Shown piece by piece: positions 8,421 to 17,494 of a DNA stretch of 64,000 bases. The stretch is from CAYXLW01 sp964466055 (GTDB lineage: Bacteria > Patescibacteriota > Gracilibacteria > GCA-2401425): positions 124,001 to 188,000 of the forward strand of contig CAYXLW010000001.1 in the NCBI GenBank assembly GCA_964466055.1, written 5' to 3'. The stretch's first letter is position 1. Each line of letters opens with the position of its first letter. The position numbers and the translations under genes were made by a program. The notes beneath the pieces were generated by a model. That model did no database searches. It saw nothing but the letters and a program-made list of their open reading frames with translations, and was not told the origin of the DNA.

Positions 8421-9803
8421 ATGAAAGAATTGAATAAGTTCGGTGGGACATCAGTTGATTGTTTAGATCAAATTATAACAGTTATCAATAGTAGGAAAAA
8501 ATATAATCCATATGTTTGTGTTTCAGCTTTTTCTGGAGTGACAGATGTTCTTATAAAATTAATTGATAAGGCAAAGAAGCAAGAATCGCTTTCTTCTGAG
8601 GACATAGATAATTTAAAAAATATTCATCTAGAAAAAATAAGAAATGGATTATCAAATGAGGAAGATATTAATTTTTTAAAAGAAAAATTTGAAGAATTTT
8701 TTAATAAACTTCTTATAAATTTAAAAATTTCTTATAATAATCTTTTAGAAAGAGATCACAATCCTATTGATTATGATACGATAATAGGCATAGGAGAACA
8801 AATATCTGCATTTTTAATTTCAGAACTTTTAACTTTTAAATCAAATAAAAACGGATTCAAAGGTAAATTTATAAACCTAGAAAATGTTATGGGGAAAAGA
8901 AATAAAAAGACAGACGAAGCTTTTTACAAAAAATTACGAGATAATATTGAAAAGAAAATTAACGAAGAAAAAAGTAAAGATACAGTTCTTATTATGACAG
9001 GTTTTATTGGATATTTTCCAGAAGGTATTACTCACATAATTGGAAGAGGATATACAGATTACACAGGGGCGTTAGTTGCTTCTATTATAAAGGCCGACAA
9101 GTATATTATATTTAAAGAAGTTGATGGCATATGTTCTGCTGATCCAAGTATTTTAAAAGGAGAGTTTATTTTGTTGCCAGAACTTTCTTATAGAGAGGTA
9201 TTTAAAATGTCATCTGGAGGAATGAAGGCAATTAATACTGAGGCAGTAAAGCCTGCTATGAATGATGGTATTCCTATAGAAGTTCGTAATTCATTTACCC
9301 CAAACAAAGAGGGGACTTTAATTGTGGCTAAGAGAAAATTAGATCCTAATAAAAAAATTCAAAATATTTCAATTAAGAGTAATGTTTGTGTGATTCGTTT
9401 TGGAGGGCTTTCGTACAATGCTCAAAAATTTGAATTAATTTTAATGGAACTATTGGATAAATATGAGCTAGTAAAGTTTTTCTCTACTTCAGATAGGGCT
9501 GGAACTTCAGTTGTTTTATCTTATGAAGACAAAATAGAAAAATTATTAGATGAATTAAAAAAATATGGGAATGCTTATATCATTAAAAATTGTGCCATAG
9601 TTGCTATAGTTGGGGAAGAAATGAAAGGGGATATTCATATTTTATCGGAAGCAGTAATGGCTATAACAAGTACAAATTCAGAAATATATACTGTTGTTCA
9701 AGGAGGTTCACAAGTGGGGATTGACTTTGTTATTGATGAAAAGAATTTGAATAAGGTAGTTGAAAGTTTGCATGACAACTTTTTTGGATATTTAAATAAT
9801 TAG
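8421..9803 (+). CDS. lysC: Aspartokinase (aspartate kinase)
   Basis: Phosphorylates aspartate to aspartyl-phosphate, the first step towards lysine/diaminopimelate, methionine and threonine. The amino-acid-kinase signature NKFGGTSV is at residues 5-12. The second nucleotide/substrate block reads GRGYTDYTGALVAS and is followed by FKEVDGICSADPSI. The C-terminal ~150 residues look like ACT-type regulatory domains (for example CAIVAIVGEEMK). I chose the ATG at 8421, giving 460 residues, because the family motif begins within a few residues of it. A longer GTG-initiated frame from 8337 would translate through the terminator hairpin. No other lysine-pathway gene is in the window. Confidence 0.9.
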   Translation: MKELNKFGGTSVDCLDQIITVINSRKKYNPYVCVSAFSGVTDVLIKLIDKAKKQESLSSEDIDNLKNIHLEKIRNGLSNEEDINFLKEKFEEFFNKLLINLKISYNNLLERDHNPIDYDTIIGIGEQISAFLISELLTFKSNKNGFKGKFINLENVMGKRNKKTDEAFYKKLRDNIEKKINEEKSKDTVLIMTGFIGYFPEGITHIIGRGYTDYTGALVASIIKADKYIIFKEVDGICSADPSILKGEFILLPELSYREVFKMSSGGMKAINTEAVKPAMNDGIPIEVRNSFTPNKEGTLIVAKRKLDPNKKIQNISIKSNVCVIRFGGLSYNAQKFELILMELLDKYELVKFFSTSDRAGTSVVLSYEDKIEKLLDELKKYGNAYIIKNCAIVAIVGEEMKGDIHILSEAVMAITSTNSEIYTVVQGGSQVGIDFVIDEKNLNKVVESLHDNFFGYLNN

Positions 9804-9869
9804 TATATTTAGATGGTATTTGATAAGTTATAAATATATGCATTAGTTATAAAAATGTTAAAATACTTT

Positions 9870-10041
9870 ATGTTAACTAAAGGAATCCAAATCAACAGGT
9901 ATCTGGGCAGTAGTTGGAGGAGTAGGAGGCTTAGGGTTTTCTACCTTAAGAAAATTTTTTAAAAAAAATAAGTATAAAGTTGATTTTGAAGGAGATGATG
10001 AGAAGCATTTTTTTATAAAAATACAAAAAAATATAGAATAA
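9870..10041 (+). pseudogene. Small membrane-protein gene broken by a single-base frameshift
   Basis: ATG at 9870 opens MLTK, then the frame goes out of register. In the next frame (from 9880) an uninterrupted stretch reads ESKSTGIWAVVGGVGGLGF..., a Gly-rich hydrophobic segment followed by a Lys-rich stop-transfer and an acidic tail ending KIQKNIE at 10038 with TAA. Removing one G from AAAGGAATCC (9878-9887) would restore a continuous 57-residue protein with one membrane segment. This may be a real frameshift, a sequencing error or chance. The rest of the 319-base gap between lysC and nadC holds nothing else I can identify. Confidence 0.4.
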
Positions 10042-10122
10042 GTTTTGCTGTTTTTTAGGTTAAGTTGTATTTTATTTATACAAAATAAATAGTTTTTCAT
10101 TCAGAAATAATATCTAAGTTAT

Positions 10123-11058
10123 ATGAACTTGTATTTAAAAACACATAAAGATACTGCACTGTTCTCTCTAAGAAATCCTGAGTATAAAACTCTTGTTGAT
10201 TTTTATCTTTTCGGTGAAATGGAACGAGATGTTTTGAATGGAGATATTACTACTGAGAGCATTCTTAAAGGTAAAAAAGAAATGAGAAAAGCTATTATTA
10301 CAGCAAAATCTTCAGGTGTTTTTGTAGGGAAACAAGAAGTGGAGTATTTTTTAAATTCTCTAAAATTAAGAAATGAATGGAAAGTATCAGATGGAGAATT
10401 AATTAAAAAAGGAAAGATGATTTTAGAGATAGAAGGTGAAGTGGATATTATTTTAAAGGTAGAAAGAGTTATTCTTAATTTTATTGGCAGATTATCTGGG
10501 GTAGCTAGTTTGATGCATGAATATGTTCAAAGAGTTTCAAGTCATATTTTAATTTGTCCTACACGAAAAACATTATGGGGACTTTTGGATAAAAAGGCTT
10601 GTGTCTTGGGAGGAGGAGGGACTCATAGATTGAATTTGAATTCAGCGGTTTTAATGAAGGAAAATCATATTTCTCTTTTTAAGGATAGAAATATTTTGGG
10701 GCTGAAAGAAGTTATTAATGAATTAGATTCCAAGCGAGCTGAAATGACTAATAGTCTTAGATTCATTGAAATTGAAGTGGAAAATGAAAAAGAATTTTTT
10801 GATTCTCTTGAGGTATTGAAGGATTTGAAAAATATTCAAGGGGTTATTATGTTTGATAATTTTACTCCTGAAGAAATAAAGAGAATTCTGAAAAAATCAG
10901 AAGATAAAAAATTAAATTCTAAAATTGTTTTTGAGGCTAGTGGTGGAATTACTTTAGATAATGTAAGGCAATTTGGGATGACGGAGGTTAATATTATTTC
11001 TGTGGGGGCTATTACTCATTCGGCTAAGAATTTTGATTTTAGTTTGAGAATTGTTTAG
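10123..11058 (+). CDS. nadC: Quinolinate phosphoribosyltransferase
   Basis: Converts quinolinate and PRPP to nicotinate mononucleotide, the entry into NAD. Family marks are GDITTESIL near the N-terminus, RLSGVASLMHEYV, the PRPP-binding stretch CPTRKTLWGLLDKKACVLGG followed by GGTHRLNLNSAVLMKENHI, and the C-terminal EASGGITLDNV with SVGAITHSAK. At 311 residues it is slightly longer than the usual 280-290. The NadA gene, which makes its substrate, is 1.2 kb downstream beyond two genes on the opposite strand, and NAD kinase follows that, so this is a loose NAD cluster. Confidence 0.95.
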   Translation: MNLYLKTHKDTALFSLRNPEYKTLVDFYLFGEMERDVLNGDITTESILKGKKEMRKAIITAKSSGVFVGKQEVEYFLNSLKLRNEWKVSDGELIKKGKMILEIEGEVDIILKVERVILNFIGRLSGVASLMHEYVQRVSSHILICPTRKTLWGLLDKKACVLGGGGTHRLNLNSAVLMKENHISLFKDRNILGLKEVINELDSKRAEMTNSLRFIEIEVENEKEFFDSLEVLKDLKNIQGVIMFDNFTPEEIKRILKKSEDKKLNSKIVFEASGGITLDNVRQFGMTEVNIISVGAITHSAKNFDFSLRIV

Positions 11059-11146
11059 TAAAAAATAAATTTCTTAGTTTAATAGCTTAAGTTCTTCTTC
11101 TCAGATATATCAGAACAAAAATTCTTTGTAAAAACCATATTTCTTG

Positions 11147-11560
11147 TTAGAAATTATGAATATGTCTTATGTTTTTAATTTTATTAATGTAAACATTCAA
11201 TCCAAAAGATATAAGTACAGATATACAAGCAGTCGTTCCTAATACTCCTCCGTATCCTGAAAAGAACATACTTGTATTCAAATAAATTAATGAAAAAACA
11301 GCTCCAGAGATTGCGATAATGAAAAGATTTGAGAAAATTTTTGGAGAAGTCATCCCAATAAAAGAAGCTCCAATAAATACCAAAGGTATATTTTTTGTTA
11401 AATAATCACTAAGAAGATCAGGATAAAAATAGAAAAATAATCCAATAACAAGAGATAAAATTGCCGAAGAACGAACTGCTCCTTGTTTTAATTTAACACT
11501 TAAAATATAAGTAGCCATTGCAGAAATAATCCCGATTAAAATTAAAATAAATAAATTCAT
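11147..11560 (-). CDS. Small multi-pass membrane protein (paralogue of the next gene)
   Basis: A 137-residue, strongly hydrophobic protein with about four membrane segments. Two short motifs, FIGASFIGMTSPKI and FFSGYGGVLGT, recur in the neighbouring 185-residue protein as CGAFVGMSS and FSGFGGKLGT. The two are therefore diverged copies of one family, encoded in tandem with only 4 bases between them and probably translated together. I recognise no transporter signature or catalytic residue. The conserved glycines and the Phe-Ser-Gly element suggest a helix-packing core. The function is unknown. Confidence 0.7.
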   Translation of the reverse strand: MNLFILILIGIISAMATYILSVKLKQGAVRSSAILSLVIGLFFYFYPDLLSDYLTKNIPLVFIGASFIGMTSPKIFSNLFIIAISGAVFSLIYLNTSMFFSGYGGVLGTTACISVLISFGLNVYINKIKNIRHIHNF

Positions 11561-11564
11561 ATAG

Positions 11565-12122
11565 TTATGAAAAAATAAATATTAATAATGATGTAAGAGT
11601 TACTCCTCCAAAAGCTATCGTTCCTAGTTTCCCTCCAAATCCACTGAATACACTTTTAGAAAAAATAAAAATGACTCCAGTAATAAATCCAGAAAGTAGA
11701 ATAAAATTTATATCTTTAGCAACATATAACGATGACATGCCAACAAATGCTCCGCAATATACTGCTACTGGGAAAAGTTTTAGTAAATCAGATTGTATTT
11801 TAGGAGTAAATGAGCTCAAAGTTCCTACAATCCCTGCAGATATTACTGGTCCTAATTCTAAATTTATATTTAGATAGTATGTGCTTACTGCACCAAAAAC
11901 TACAAATAGAATACTTAAGTAATTTTCAATATAATCATCAGTATTATCTATTGGAGCATTTATATAAGTAATAGATATAAGTAGACAAGCTAGTAAAACA
12001 AAAATTATTACATAATAATTATTTATTTTTTCTAAAAAAATAGCGATTAAGAATGCTAAATGTAGTAATATAAAAATAAGAAATGATATTGTTTTGATAA
12101 CTTTTTTAATCATATTGATCAT
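11565..12122 (-). CDS. Multi-pass membrane protein (paralogue partner)
   Basis: A 185-residue membrane protein with five to six hydrophobic segments. It has two N-terminal segments (LIFILLHLAFLIAIFL and VIIFVLLACLLISI), an acidic loop (APIDNTDDYIENY), then a C-terminal half that aligns with the downstream 137-residue protein around CGAFVGMSS and FSGFGGKLGTIAF. It is the first gene of a two-gene minus-strand unit wedged between nadC and nadA. Nothing in the sequence indicates a substrate. The tandem arrangement is consistent with a heteromeric membrane complex, but that is inference. Confidence 0.7.
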   Translation of the reverse strand: MINMIKKVIKTISFLIFILLHLAFLIAIFLEKINNYYVIIFVLLACLLISITYINAPIDNTDDYIENYLSILFVVFGAVSTYYLNINLELGPVISAGIVGTLSSFTPKIQSDLLKLFPVAVYCGAFVGMSSLYVAKDINFILLSGFITGVIFIFSKSVFSGFGGKLGTIAFGGVTLTSLLIFIFS

Positions 12123-12268
12123 TAAGAAGAAAACAGTGTTTTTAATAATTAAAATATATCAGAATGAAAAGTCTTTATCAAAAATATCTTTCTTTCATAA
12201 AATTATATTAAAAATAAAAAATTAATGAGGTTTCATTTTATAATTTTTTTCTAGTAAAATTATTCTAC

Positions 12269-13171
12269 ATGAACAAACTCCAAGAAAAAATTCTTAGGCT
12301 TAAAAAAGAAAAAAATGCAATAATTCTTGCTCATAATTATCAAGAATTAGAAATAATAGAAATCGCTGATTACATAGGCGATTCATTTATACTTTCTAAA
12401 AAAGCACAAGAAGCCAATGCAGATATGATAGTTTTTTGCGGAGTAGAATTTATGGCAGAAAGTGCAAAGATTCTAAATCCAAGTAAAAAAGTTATATTCC
12501 CAAACCAAAAAGCTGGGTGTTTTATGGCAAATAAAATCTGTGCAGAAGATGTTAGAAATCTAAGAAAAGAATACCCTAAAGCGAAAATTATGGCTTACAT
12601 AAATACTACCGCAGAAGTTAAAGCGGAAGTTGATATTTGTTGCACCTCATCCAATGCCTTAAAAGTTATGGAAAGTTTAGATGCAGATGAAATTATTTTT
12701 ATCCCAGATAGAAATTTTGCTGAATATCTCCAAACAAAAACAAAAAAGAAGATTATCCCATGGACTAAAGGTTATTGTTTTTTACATACAAATCTTCAGC
12801 CGGAAACAATTTTAAAGGTAAGAAGTAGACATCCAGAAGGAGAAATTTTAATGCATCCAGAAACTCCACTTATTTTACATAAATATGCAGATCATATTTG
12901 TGGGACAGGTGGCATGATAAAATATGTTGAAAAAAGTGATAAAGAAGTATTTTTTATTGCAACGGAAAGCCATATGTGTACAACGCTAAAACATTTATTC
13001 CAAGAAAAAACATTTATTCCACTAATGAGACATTGCACATATATGGGACAAATAACCTTAGAAAACACATTAGAAGCATTGCAAAAAGAGGAGTATGAAA
13101 TTAAACTTAACCCAGAGACAGAAAGAAAAGCTAGGCTTTCACTTGAGAAAATGATGGGGATATCTAAGTAA
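12269..13171 (+). CDS. nadA: Quinolinate synthase A
   Basis: Condenses iminoaspartate with dihydroxyacetone phosphate to quinolinate, using a [4Fe-4S] cluster. The three cluster cysteines are at the positions expected for the family: C84 in KAGCFMAN, C170 in TKGYCFLH and C256 in MRHCTYM. Other signatures are LAHNYQ (20-25), the Cys-Thr-Ser-Ser-Asn segment near residue 125-129 and MHPETP. At 300 residues it is the short form typical of many bacteria. NadB (aspartate oxidase) is not in the window, so the iminoaspartate source must lie elsewhere or be an aspartate dehydrogenase. The product feeds nadC at 10123. Confidence 0.97.
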   Translation: MNKLQEKILRLKKEKNAIILAHNYQELEIIEIADYIGDSFILSKKAQEANADMIVFCGVEFMAESAKILNPSKKVIFPNQKAGCFMANKICAEDVRNLRKEYPKAKIMAYINTTAEVKAEVDICCTSSNALKVMESLDADEIIFIPDRNFAEYLQTKTKKKIIPWTKGYCFLHTNLQPETILKVRSRHPEGEILMHPETPLILHKYADHICGTGGMIKYVEKSDKEVFFIATESHMCTTLKHLFQEKTFIPLMRHCTYMGQITLENTLEALQKEEYEIKLNPETERKARLSLEKMMGISK

Positions 13172-13213
13172 TGAACAATGAACATTTATTAATTATTTCT
13201 AAATACTAAACTT

Positions 13214-13306
13214 ATGAAAAAAATAAAAAATATTTTTGTGAAAGTTGTAGCAATCACTATTATTCTTGGTTTAATTGCTTCAATGGTTGTGTTTGTATTT
13301 ATATAA
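13214..13306 (+). CDS. 30-residue single-membrane-segment micropeptide
   Basis: A short frame, ATG to TAA, encodes MKKIKNIFVKVV followed by a hydrophobic stretch AITIILGLIASMVVFVFI. This is a basic N-terminus plus one membrane helix with no periplasmic tail. It sits between nadA and nadK on the same strand, 42 bases after nadA. The amino-acid pattern (four lysines, then a clean helix) is unlikely for random AT-rich DNA, but no homologue can be named and there is no clear ribosome binding site. Confidence 0.45.
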   Translation: MKKIKNIFVKVVAITIILGLIASMVVFVFI

Positions 13307-13361
13307 TCAGTCTTAAATTTCTAACTAGCAATTTATTCTAACTCCTAATTCTAGATTCTAA

Positions 13362-14225
13362 ATGTTTAAAACCATTGGTATAACAACTCGTAGGGAAGTT
13401 TTACATAAAGATATTTTAGAAGAAATGATCAATCTATTACTTGAAAAAGGATTAGATATTAGGCTTTCTGACCATGCTAGAGATAACCTTGATGGGAAAT
13501 TTAAGGAGTTAAAAGATATTGATTACAATAAAAAATTTGATCTTTTAATCGCATTCGGAGGAGATGGAACAACCCTTAGGGCGGCTAGGAATATTAAACA
13601 TTTTTCTACAAAAATTTTGGGAATAAATTCTGGACATTTAGGGTTTTTAACAGCAATGGGAATAAAAAATTGGAAAGGAAAATTAGAAAAAATTCTTTCA
13701 GGAAAATTCAGAAACGTATATAAAAGAGTCTGTAAGATATGGCATGAACGTGATGGCGAGATATGTTTAAAAGCTAAATTTTTAAATGATGCTGTAATTT
13801 CCTATAAAGATGTTGCTCGTATTGTTAATATACATACAAAAGTAGGTAAAAAAAATTTGTGTAAGTATTCAGCAGATGGTTTAATTGTTTCTACTCCGAC
13901 AGGATCAACAGCTTATAATTTAGCAGCTGGAGGTCCTATTGTTTATCCATCTATGTCAGTTACAATTCTTACTCCTATTTGTCCTCATTCTTTCACTCAA
14001 AAGCCTATTGTATTACCTGGAGATAATAAAATAGCTCTAAGCTTTGAGGATAATGATGAATTGTTAAATCTTACAATTGATGGGCAAAGAAGTTTTGAGG
14101 TGAGGAAAGATGATAAAATATATATTGAAATGATGAAAAAGCCTTTGGTTTTTGTTCGCCAACAAGGAGACTTTTATTTCAAAACCCTAAAGAAAAAGTT
14201 AGGGTGGGGAGATGCGGTTATTTAA
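13362..14225 (+). CDS. nadK: NAD kinase
   Basis: Phosphorylates NAD to NADP. The diagnostic GGDGT is at residues 66-70 in LIAFGGDGTTLRAAR, followed by GINSGHLGFLTA. The second family block, SADGLIVSTPTGSTAYNLAA with GGPIVYP after it, forms the NAD-binding site. The length of 287 residues is normal. It follows nadA and a micropeptide gene on the same strand, placing quinolinate synthesis and NADP formation together. The start at 13362 has no Shine-Dalgarno. Confidence 0.96.
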   Translation: MFKTIGITTRREVLHKDILEEMINLLLEKGLDIRLSDHARDNLDGKFKELKDIDYNKKFDLLIAFGGDGTTLRAARNIKHFSTKILGINSGHLGFLTAMGIKNWKGKLEKILSGKFRNVYKRVCKIWHERDGEICLKAKFLNDAVISYKDVARIVNIHTKVGKKNLCKYSADGLIVSTPTGSTAYNLAAGGPIVYPSMSVTILTPICPHSFTQKPIVLPGDNKIALSFEDNDELLNLTIDGQRSFEVRKDDKIYIEMMKKPLVFVRQQGDFYFKTLKKKLGWGDAVI

Positions 14226-14279
14226 TGAATATGAATATCAAACAAGAAACAACAAATATAATTTAAAATCAAAAATTTA

Positions 14280-15785
14280 ATGTCTCTTTACCTTAAATAT
14301 CGGCCAAGAAAATTTGATGACATGGTAGGACAAGATTATATTAAAATAACTCTTTCAAATGCTACTGAGCAAGGGAGGCTTTCGCATGCTTATCTTTTCT
14401 CAGGACCAAGAGGAACAGGTAAAACAAGTATGGCTAGGCTTATTGCAAAAGCTTTAACATGTGAAAATGATGAGATGAAAAAGCAAGCTGATGATGGAAG
14501 AATGGTTGATATTATTGAAATTGATGCGGCTTCAAATAGAGGGATTGATGAGATCAGGGACTTAAGAGAAAAGATACAATTTGCTCCAGTTATGGCAAAA
14601 GCAAAGGTGTACATTATAGATGAAGTTCATATGCTTACAAAGGAAGCATTTAATGCTCTCTTGAAAACTTTAGAAGAACCACCTTCTCACGCATATTTTG
14701 TTTTAGCAACAACTGAAATACATAAAATTCCAGAAACAATTCTTTCTCGTTGTCAGCATTTTTCATTCCAAAGAATTTCAAATAGTGCAATAACTAAGCG
14801 TTTAGAGTTTATTTGTCAAAATGAAGGGATTACTTATGAAAAAGAAGCTTTAGAGCTTATCGCAGGAAATTCTCAAGGTGGGCTGAGAGACGCCATTGCT
14901 TCACTCGAACAAATGATGTCATCTAGTAATATAACATTTGAATATGTTAAAGAAAGTTTAGGAGTTGTTAGTTCAAAAGTTATTGAATTATTTTCAAAAG
15001 AACTTATTGATGGTAATGCTAAAAATGCTTTAGAAATTGTTCAAGAAATCGTTTATGAGGGGTATGATTTAAGTCAGTTAATAAAAGAGCTTTTAGAGTT
15101 TTTACGTGAACAAATGCTTAATAGTGTAAAAGAAGAATATGTTCCAGATCGCATTTTGAAGGTTATTGAGGTGATTCAAGATGCTTCTCAGAAAATTAAA
15201 TTGTCAATTATTCCACAATTGCCAATTGAAATTGTATGTATTCAACTTGGATTAGATTTAAAAAGTGAAGAAAAAGAAGAATCAAGTGGAGGAATTTTTA
15301 GTGCTATGAGGTTTGGTTCTAGTAAGGAGAAGGATAAAAAGAAAGATGAAAAAGACATAAACCTATTAGAAGTTATGCCTAAAAAAAAGGAGGATAAAAA
15401 AGAAGAAGAAAAAAAATATTTTGCTGTTAAAGAGGAAATAGAATTTTCTTTAGAGAATGTTAAAAACAATTGGCTGACTATTCTTGAGAATATTGAAACT
15501 CCTGTTATAAGATCTGCAACAAAATCTGCAGAAATTATGTCAGTAGAAAATGATAATTTAATATTAGCTGTTTCTACTGATTTTTATAAGAATACTTTAT
15601 CAAATACTCATGGAAATTTGGAGGTTAAAAAGGCATTACAGAAAATTTTTGGTAAGAGTATAAAAATTGATATTCAGAAAAAAGAAGGTGTTGTTTTAAC
15701 TCCTAAATCTGAAGAAAAAAAAGAGGAAAACGGAGATAAAGGGAATAGTCTTGTAGATATGGCGAGTGAGATTTTTGGGCATTAG
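14280..15785 (+). CDS. dnaX: DNA polymerase III clamp-loader subunit gamma/tau
   Basis: AAA+ ATPase of the clamp loader, 501 residues. Marks are YLKYRPRKFDDMVGQ at the N-terminus, Walker A GPRGTGKTS (42-50), Walker B VYIIDEVHML (110-119), the sensor/arginine-finger region TTEIHKIPETILSRCQHFSF and a domain-III segment to about residue 330. A charged Lys/Glu-rich linker (about 330-395) and a C-terminal domain follow. The four-cysteine zinc module that normally lies between Walker A and the IDAASN motif is missing: the stretch from TCENDEMKKQ to IEIDAASNRG has only one Cys. The HolB homologue at 60940 keeps a cysteine cluster at this place. Confidence 0.95.
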   Translation: MSLYLKYRPRKFDDMVGQDYIKITLSNATEQGRLSHAYLFSGPRGTGKTSMARLIAKALTCENDEMKKQADDGRMVDIIEIDAASNRGIDEIRDLREKIQFAPVMAKAKVYIIDEVHMLTKEAFNALLKTLEEPPSHAYFVLATTEIHKIPETILSRCQHFSFQRISNSAITKRLEFICQNEGITYEKEALELIAGNSQGGLRDAIASLEQMMSSSNITFEYVKESLGVVSSKVIELFSKELIDGNAKNALEIVQEIVYEGYDLSQLIKELLEFLREQMLNSVKEEYVPDRILKVIEVIQDASQKIKLSIIPQLPIEIVCIQLGLDLKSEEKEESSGGIFSAMRFGSSKEKDKKKDEKDINLLEVMPKKKEDKKEEEKKYFAVKEEIEFSLENVKNNWLTILENIETPVIRSATKSAEIMSVENDNLILAVSTDFYKNTLSNTHGNLEVKKALQKIFGKSIKIDIQKKEGVVLTPKSEEKKEENGDKGNSLVDMASEIFGH

Positions 15786-15902
15786 TATTACGTTTAAGAT
15801 ACATTAAATTACAAGTGTAATACTTAATTTATAATAACTACATTTGGATTTTTAATCAGACTTGTTAAACTTCGATTCAGCAATATTATTTATTAAACAC
15901 AA

Positions 15903-17252
15903 TTGTTCATCTATTCAATCCCATTTGTCATATCATTTATAATACTTGCACTACTGCCATGGCACGCATTTTTAGTGACATGGTTTTCTAATATATTCCT
16001 TTCAAGTGGAAATGATTTCTTGCCTAAAGCATCATTGTTAATTGCTTCTTGGAAAGAAGCTTTAATTTTCCTTTTAGGAATTATGTTTATATGGAAATGG
16101 TATAAAAATAAAAAATTCCCAGTTCAATTTAAAAAATTCGATTACTACTTTTTAGTATTTTTAGGAATAGCTATTTTATCTGCAATATTTATTACGCCGA
16201 GTTTTATTCAAGCATTATGGGGACTGAAATATGATTTTTCATTCCTTGCTTTATTTTATCTTATTAGAGGTTTTTCTTTTACAGAGAAGCAAAAAAATAT
16301 ACTTTTATGGACATTTTTTGTTTCAGCATTTCTTGTTATTTTATGGGGAAGTATCGTATATAATTTTTTACCAAAAGATTTTCTTTTAAATTTTGGATAC
16401 TCAGATCATGTTTCTTCATTTAATCCTGAAAAACCTTTGCCTATGTATCACATAGTTGGAGAAGGTGGCACTCCAAGATTAGCTTCAACATTTGCAGGTC
16501 CTAATCAATTTGCCTTTTATTTAACGGTTCTTATTTCATTTTTATTATCCTATATCTCAATACATTTTTTTCATGAAGTAAGAGAAAATATACTTCACAA
16601 AGTTACATACTTTTTCCAAAATTTTAAAAATCTAGAAATATCCAAAATAATATTTTTTACTATTTTAATGCTTTTAGCTTTTTATTCATTATTTTTTACA
16701 TATTCACGTAGTGTATGGCTAGCTGTATCTGTTGTGTCTTTTGTATTTATTCTAATCACATTTCAACGTGAATTGAGGATGAAGTTAGTTTTTGCTGGGA
16801 TTATCTTCAAAGTACTATTACTTATATTCACGACATTTTTTGCTTATGAGTATATCCAAGATAATGTTATGAGATCTAATTCATCTTCAAAGCATTTTTT
16901 ACGTACAAAAGTTGCGATTGAAGAAGTAATCCAAAATCCTTTAGGTGTTGGCTTAGGAGTTGCAGGTCCTGCTTCTATACGTTTTTCAGAGTGGGATAAA
17001 GAGAATGTTTCGGAAAATTGGCATATTCAAATGTTTCAAGAATTTGGTTGGGTAGGAGGAATTTTTTATTTATTATTTTTATACAATCTTTTTGTTTATC
17101 TTTATAAAAAAAGCAAAAATGATGTTTTTGCTAGAGGTGCATTTCTTGCTTTATCTGGATTGGTTGTAGCAGGTGTTTTTCTCCACTCATTTGAAGATTC
17201 TTCAACTTCTTTGAGTTTATTTTTGTTGATGGGGTTGTCAGATTACGAATAG
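15903..17252 (+). CDS. O-antigen ligase/polymerase-like membrane protein
   Basis: A polytopic membrane protein of about 449 residues with ten or more hydrophobic segments. The O-antigen ligase (Wzy_C-type) pattern is visible: a large loop after STFAGPNQFAFYL, then FFTYSRSVWLAVSVVSF, followed by the conserved NPLGVGLGVAGPAS and NWHIQMFQEFGWVGGI. Such proteins join or polymerise lipid-linked glycans at the outer face of the cytoplasmic membrane. The frame opens just after a stop at 15894, and no ATG is available near the N-terminus, so TTG at 15903 is the likeliest start. No glycosyltransferases are adjacent, so the glycan is unknown. WaaL/Wzy/PglL roles cannot be told apart. Confidence 0.8.
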   Translation: MFIYSIPFVISFIILALLPWHAFLVTWFSNIFLSSGNDFLPKASLLIASWKEALIFLLGIMFIWKWYKNKKFPVQFKKFDYYFLVFLGIAILSAIFITPSFIQALWGLKYDFSFLALFYLIRGFSFTEKQKNILLWTFFVSAFLVILWGSIVYNFLPKDFLLNFGYSDHVSSFNPEKPLPMYHIVGEGGTPRLASTFAGPNQFAFYLTVLISFLLSYISIHFFHEVRENILHKVTYFFQNFKNLEISKIIFFTILMLLAFYSLFFTYSRSVWLAVSVVSFVFILITFQRELRMKLVFAGIIFKVLLLIFTTFFAYEYIQDNVMRSNSSSKHFLRTKVAIEEVIQNPLGVGLGVAGPASIRFSEWDKENVSENWHIQMFQEFGWVGGIFYLLFLYNLFVYLYKKSKNDVFARGAFLALSGLVVAGVFLHSFEDSSTSLSLFLLMGLSDYE

Positions 17253-17494
17253 CAAATATCAAATAATAAGGCTATCTAATTAGTAAATTAGAATTAAACG
17301 ATACTTTGAAATGTTTAGAATTAATTTTTTCTAAACTGCTTTTAATTGCTATTATTACTTTTTTACCACACGTTGATAATCAATTATATAAAGTTTGTTC
17401 ATTATATCAAATTCTGTGTTTTTCAATTTGATTTTACTTACCCTAAAAGATAGACTTTTAAGGCATTTTTCTACATTTTAATTTATCAGACATT

